Position numbers and translations under genes: made by a program. This document shows positions 4,994-6,398 of a DNA stretch of 6,398 nucleotides, in pieces (the stretch's first letter is position 1; each line of letters begins with the position of its first letter). Origin of the DNA: CAZEVI01 sp964515615 (GTDB lineage Bacteria > Patescibacteriota > UBA1384 > XYA2-FULL-43-10 > CAINNR01); NCBI GenBank assembly GCA_964515615.1, contig CAZEVI010000035.1, positions 1 through 6,398 on the forward strand. The letters run 5' to 3'. Below the pieces are notes generated by a model. It worked only from the letters and a program-made list of their open reading frames with translations. It was not told the origin of the DNA and made no database searches.

Positions 4994-5902
4994 TTAGATA
5001 TTTTCCAAAATTCTCATCTTTGCGCTGCGAGAGCGAGGATTTTTAGCAACTTCATCACTGGATGCAGTCAACGGTTTTTTAGTCAGAATTTTGAATTTAT
5101 CCGGATTGTTATTAGCTAGATATCGAAAAGTCTGCTTAACAATTCGATCTTCGAGCGAATGAAAAGAGATAATTATTAGCCGACCACCGGAATTTAAAAA
5201 TTTGGCAGCAATGGGAATAAATTCCTCTAAAATATTTAATTCATTATTGGTTTCAATCCGTAATGCCTGAAAAACTCGGGTTGCCGAATGAATTTTAAAT
5301 TTTCTTTGGTAATTTGACGGAAATGATTGCTCAACGATTTTGGTGAGTTCAGTGGTGGTTTTTATTGTTTTACTTTTGCGAGCTTCGAGAATATTCTTGG
5401 CGATTCGTCGGCTATTTCGTTCTCCACCATACTCGTAAAAAATATCAGCTAAATCTTTTTCTGAGTAGTTGTTTACAATATCTATTGCCGCTTCTTTGTT
5501 ACTTTGGTTCATCCTCATGTCTAGCGGTGCTTCCTTTTGAAAAGAAAACCCGCGCCTTGGGTTGTCAAATTGAAAACTAGAAACTCCCAAATCCAACAGA
5601 ATCATATTAACTTTACCAACCCCCTTTGATTTCAAAATTGCTGGTAAATTTGAGAAATTGTCATGGACAAATTCAATTTGATCTGCGTATTTTTTGAGAT
5701 TTTTTTTGGCAGCAAAAATTGCTTCGAGGTCTTGGTCGATTCCGATAATTTTGAATTTTGAATTTTGAAATTTCAATTTATCGGCAACAGCAAAACTATG
5801 TCCGCCGCCACCAAGTGTTCCGTCAACAAAAATACCGTCATTCATTTGCAGTAAAAGCTCTAAAACCTCATTTAACAACACTGGTTGATGAAAAAATTCC
5901 AT
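4994..5902 (-). CDS. rsmH: 16S rRNA (cytosine-1402-N4)-methyltransferase RsmH (MraW)
   Basis: RsmH uses S-adenosylmethionine to methylate N4 of C1402 in the 16S rRNA P site, tuning start-codon choice and decoding. The 302-residue protein is full length. Signatures in order: HQPVLLNEV (5-13); SAM motif I VDGTLGGGGHS (26-36); acidic GIDQD (54-58); LLDLGVSSFQFDNPRRGFSF (102-121) with PLDMRM (126-131); the inserted helical domain with GERNSRRIAK (160-169) and ATRVFQALRIETNNEL (207-222); GGRLIIISFHSLEDRIVK (239-256); and the tail NPRSRSAKMRILE (288-300). The ATG at 5902 gives the conserved N-terminus, but no clear Shine-Dalgarno sequence or promoter is visible upstream. Usually rsmH follows mraZ and precedes ftsL and a penicillin-binding protein; here the next gene is the NYN nuclease and a small CxxC gene diverges upstream. 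A 7-bp repeat is embedded in codons 45-52. Confidence 0.97.
   Translation of the reverse strand: MEFFHQPVLLNEVLELLLQMNDGIFVDGTLGGGGHSFAVADKLKFQNSKFKIIGIDQDLEAIFAAKKNLKKYADQIEFVHDNFSNLPAILKSKGVGKVNMILLDLGVSSFQFDNPRRGFSFQKEAPLDMRMNQSNKEAAIDIVNNYSEKDLADIFYEYGGERNSRRIAKNILEARKSKTIKTTTELTKIVEQSFPSNYQRKFKIHSATRVFQALRIETNNELNILEEFIPIAAKFLNSGGRLIIISFHSLEDRIVKQTFRYLANNNPDKFKILTKKPLTASSDEVAKNPRSRSAKMRILENI
5747..5769. repeat. In-frame 7-bp tandem repeat (AATTTTG) inside rsmH
   Basis: Three perfect AATTTTG units (5747-5753, 5754-5760, 5761-5767) plus AA form a 23-bp tract within the rsmH coding strand. Because 7 is not a multiple of 3, one unit change would shift the frame, while three units (21 bp) equal seven codons. 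The tract encodes FQNSKFKI (residues 45-52), in the loop between SAM motif I and GIDQD, where length varies in the family. Confidence 0.85.
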
Positions 5903-5947
5903 ACATTCAAATTAACAGAAAAAAGCATATTTTGACAGACCTATTGA

Positions 5948-5963
5948 CTTAAAATTATTTAAG
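5948..5963. promoter_or_regulatory. Palindrome in the rsmH / CxxC-protein divergent gap
   Basis: CTTAAA (5948-5953) and TTTAAG (5958-5963) form a perfect inverted repeat around ATTA. It ends 4 nt before the -35 of the small gene's promoter, a place where an activator or repressor could act on either divergent gene. All bases but two are A or T, so chance is a real possibility. Confidence 0.3.
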
Positions 5964-5966
5964 CAT

Positions 5967-5994
5967 TTGACAAAACAGTATATTTTGCTAGTAT
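5967..5994 (+). promoter_or_regulatory. Promoter of the small CxxC-protein gene
   Basis: A perfect -35 TTGACA (5967-5972) is followed after 16 nt by TAGTAT (5989-5994), with an extended -10 TGc at 5986-5988. Transcription would start near 6001, about 28 nt before the ATG. The 10-bp direct repeat AGTATATTTT (5977-5986 and 5990-5999) overlaps the spacer and the -10; it could be a protein site or just AT-rich coincidence. Confidence 0.7.
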
Positions 5995-6028
5995 ATTTTT
6001 GTCGTGCAAAAAAAATGGGAGGTGCGAT

Positions 6029-6190
6029 ATGGGACTAATTTGTCCGTACTGCAAGAGAAAAATTGAAAAAGTTGACGGAAATCATATTACAAATGCAATT
6101 TCGGGCTTAATGGACAAAATAGGGCTTGTTTGGCAACAAAAAAAGACCTATGAGGGCCTTTTCTCTTCTATCTCATCAACTCACCCTTAA
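6029..6190 (+). CDS. Small protein (53 aa) with one N-terminal CxxC pair
   Basis: I do not recognise this protein. It begins MGLICPYCKRKIEKVDG, so Cys5 and Cys8 form a single CPYC knuckle of the type found in zinc ribbons, but no second cysteine pair follows. One such knuckle could bind metal only as a dimer or with the lone His (HIT, about residue 19). The rest (NAISGLMDKIGLVWQQKKTYEGLFSSISS) has a possible short amphipathic helix and no membrane segment or signal. The ATG at 6029 is set by GGAGGT (6018-6023), 5 nt upstream; an in-frame TTG at 5999 lies at the predicted transcript start and is rejected. A promoter, strong ribosome site and proper stop argue that it is real. It may be a shortened zinc-ribbon protein. 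It runs toward the leftward tRNA-Asp, leaving 31 nt between them. Confidence 0.6.
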   Translation: MGLICPYCKRKIEKVDGNHITNAISGLMDKIGLVWQQKKTYEGLFSSISSTHP

Positions 6191-6221
6191 ATGTGCTTGA
6201 AAAAAATCTCCAGACTTTAAA

Positions 6222-6298
6222 TGGCGGGATCGACCGGACTCGAACCGGCGACCTCCACAGTGACAGTGTGGCGTTCTAACCAACTGAACTACGACCCC
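6222..6298 (-). tRNA. tRNA-Asp (anticodon GUC)
   Basis: This is a 77-nt class I tRNA on the minus strand. The acceptor GGGGTCG (6298-6292) pairs with CGATCCC (6232-6226, one G-U), followed by discriminator G and encoded CCA (6224-6222). The D arm region reads TAGTTCAGTTGGTTAGAAC. The anticodon stem CCACA/TGTGG closes loop CTGTCAC with anticodon GTC at 6264-6262. The T arm GCCGG/CCGGT holds TTCGAGT. Discriminator G73 and anticodon GUC are the normal aspartate identity elements. Downstream (toward 6200) a weak AT-rich stem-loop and seven T residues may end the transcript. Confidence 0.97.
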
Positions 6299-6309
6299 GC
6301 AATGTACAA

Positions 6310-6338
6310 ATTCTAGCAAATTTGAAAGCAAATATCAA
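6310..6338 (-). promoter_or_regulatory. Promoter of tRNA-Asp
   Basis: On the minus strand TTGATA (6333-6338) and TAGAAT (6310-6315) are 17 nt apart, with an extended -10 TGc immediately before the -10. Transcription would start near 6303, only about 5 nt before the mature tRNA 5' end, so RNase P would remove a very short leader. Confidence 0.8.
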
Positions 6339-6365
6339 TAATCTGCACTGGCAGAGTACATAGGT

Positions 6366-6381
6366 AACAACTTTTGTTGTT
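6366..6381. repeat. Short inverted repeat near the right edge
   Basis: AACAAC (6366-6371) and GTTGTT (6376-6381) are perfect inverted arms around TTTT. On the plus strand two more T residues follow, giving a weak terminator-like look, but no plus-strand gene ends just before it. It might instead belong to a gene beyond the window. Confidence 0.3.
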
Positions 6382-6398
6382 TTCTTAATGTATCCTCA

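Noticed and set aside
6200..6218. Terminator of tRNA-Asp on the minus strand
   Set aside because: A 6-bp AT-rich stem with a G-U pair runs into seven T residues. It is possible but too weak to list as a feature.

Overview
The window reads as ordinary bacterial chromosome that is AT-rich and compact, coding on both strands with the standard code. A Patescibacteria/CPR-type organism is my best guess. The reasons are a very reduced DnaJ, a DnaK of the Gram-negative-like type, degenerate 7-bp repeat tracts, and a methyltransferase gene (rsmH) outside any cell-division cluster. This is inference from gene style, not a database result. Stop codons of the six complete genes are TAA (five) and TAG (one).

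Layout from left to right. Positions 1-11 hold the first codons of a leftward gene that runs off the edge. A consensus promoter (63-91) drives tRNA-Leu(UAA) and tRNA-Lys(UUU), closed by an intrinsic terminator (288-319). The gene-free stretch 320-643 holds the dnaK promoter, a 9+9 bp palindrome lying exactly over its spacer and -10, and a long leader with two predicted folds. dnaK (644-2554) follows. Then come a promoter, a leader with a hairpin touching the Shine-Dalgarno site, a membrane-anchored PepSY-like protein (2798-3460), and a minimal DnaJ lacking the zinc finger and first C-terminal domain (3536-4195). No grpE or hrcA is present.

After dnaJ comes a degenerate heptamer array (4197-4275) and about 120 bp of AT-rich sequence with no feature I can support. 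Two leftward genes follow: a YacP/Rae1-like NYN-domain nuclease (4395-4922) and the 16S rRNA methyltransferase rsmH (4994-5902). The nuclease has no ATG, GTG or TTG start that keeps its catalytic N-terminus. A good Shine-Dalgarno site and promoter instead point to an AUA start. Divergent from rsmH, a 53-residue CxxC protein (6029-6190) has its own promoter. The window ends with a leftward tRNA-Asp(GUC) and its promoter.

Functionally the window combines protein folding (DnaK with a J-protein partner), decoding (three tRNAs, RsmH tuning of the ribosomal P site) and possibly mRNA turnover on ribosomes (NYN nuclease). I see no mobile element, CRISPR array or defence island. The points most worth a second look are the probable AUA start of the nuclease, the operator-like palindrome and structured leader of dnaK in place of CIRCE, and the two unrelated 7-bp-period repeats, one of them inside the rsmH reading frame.
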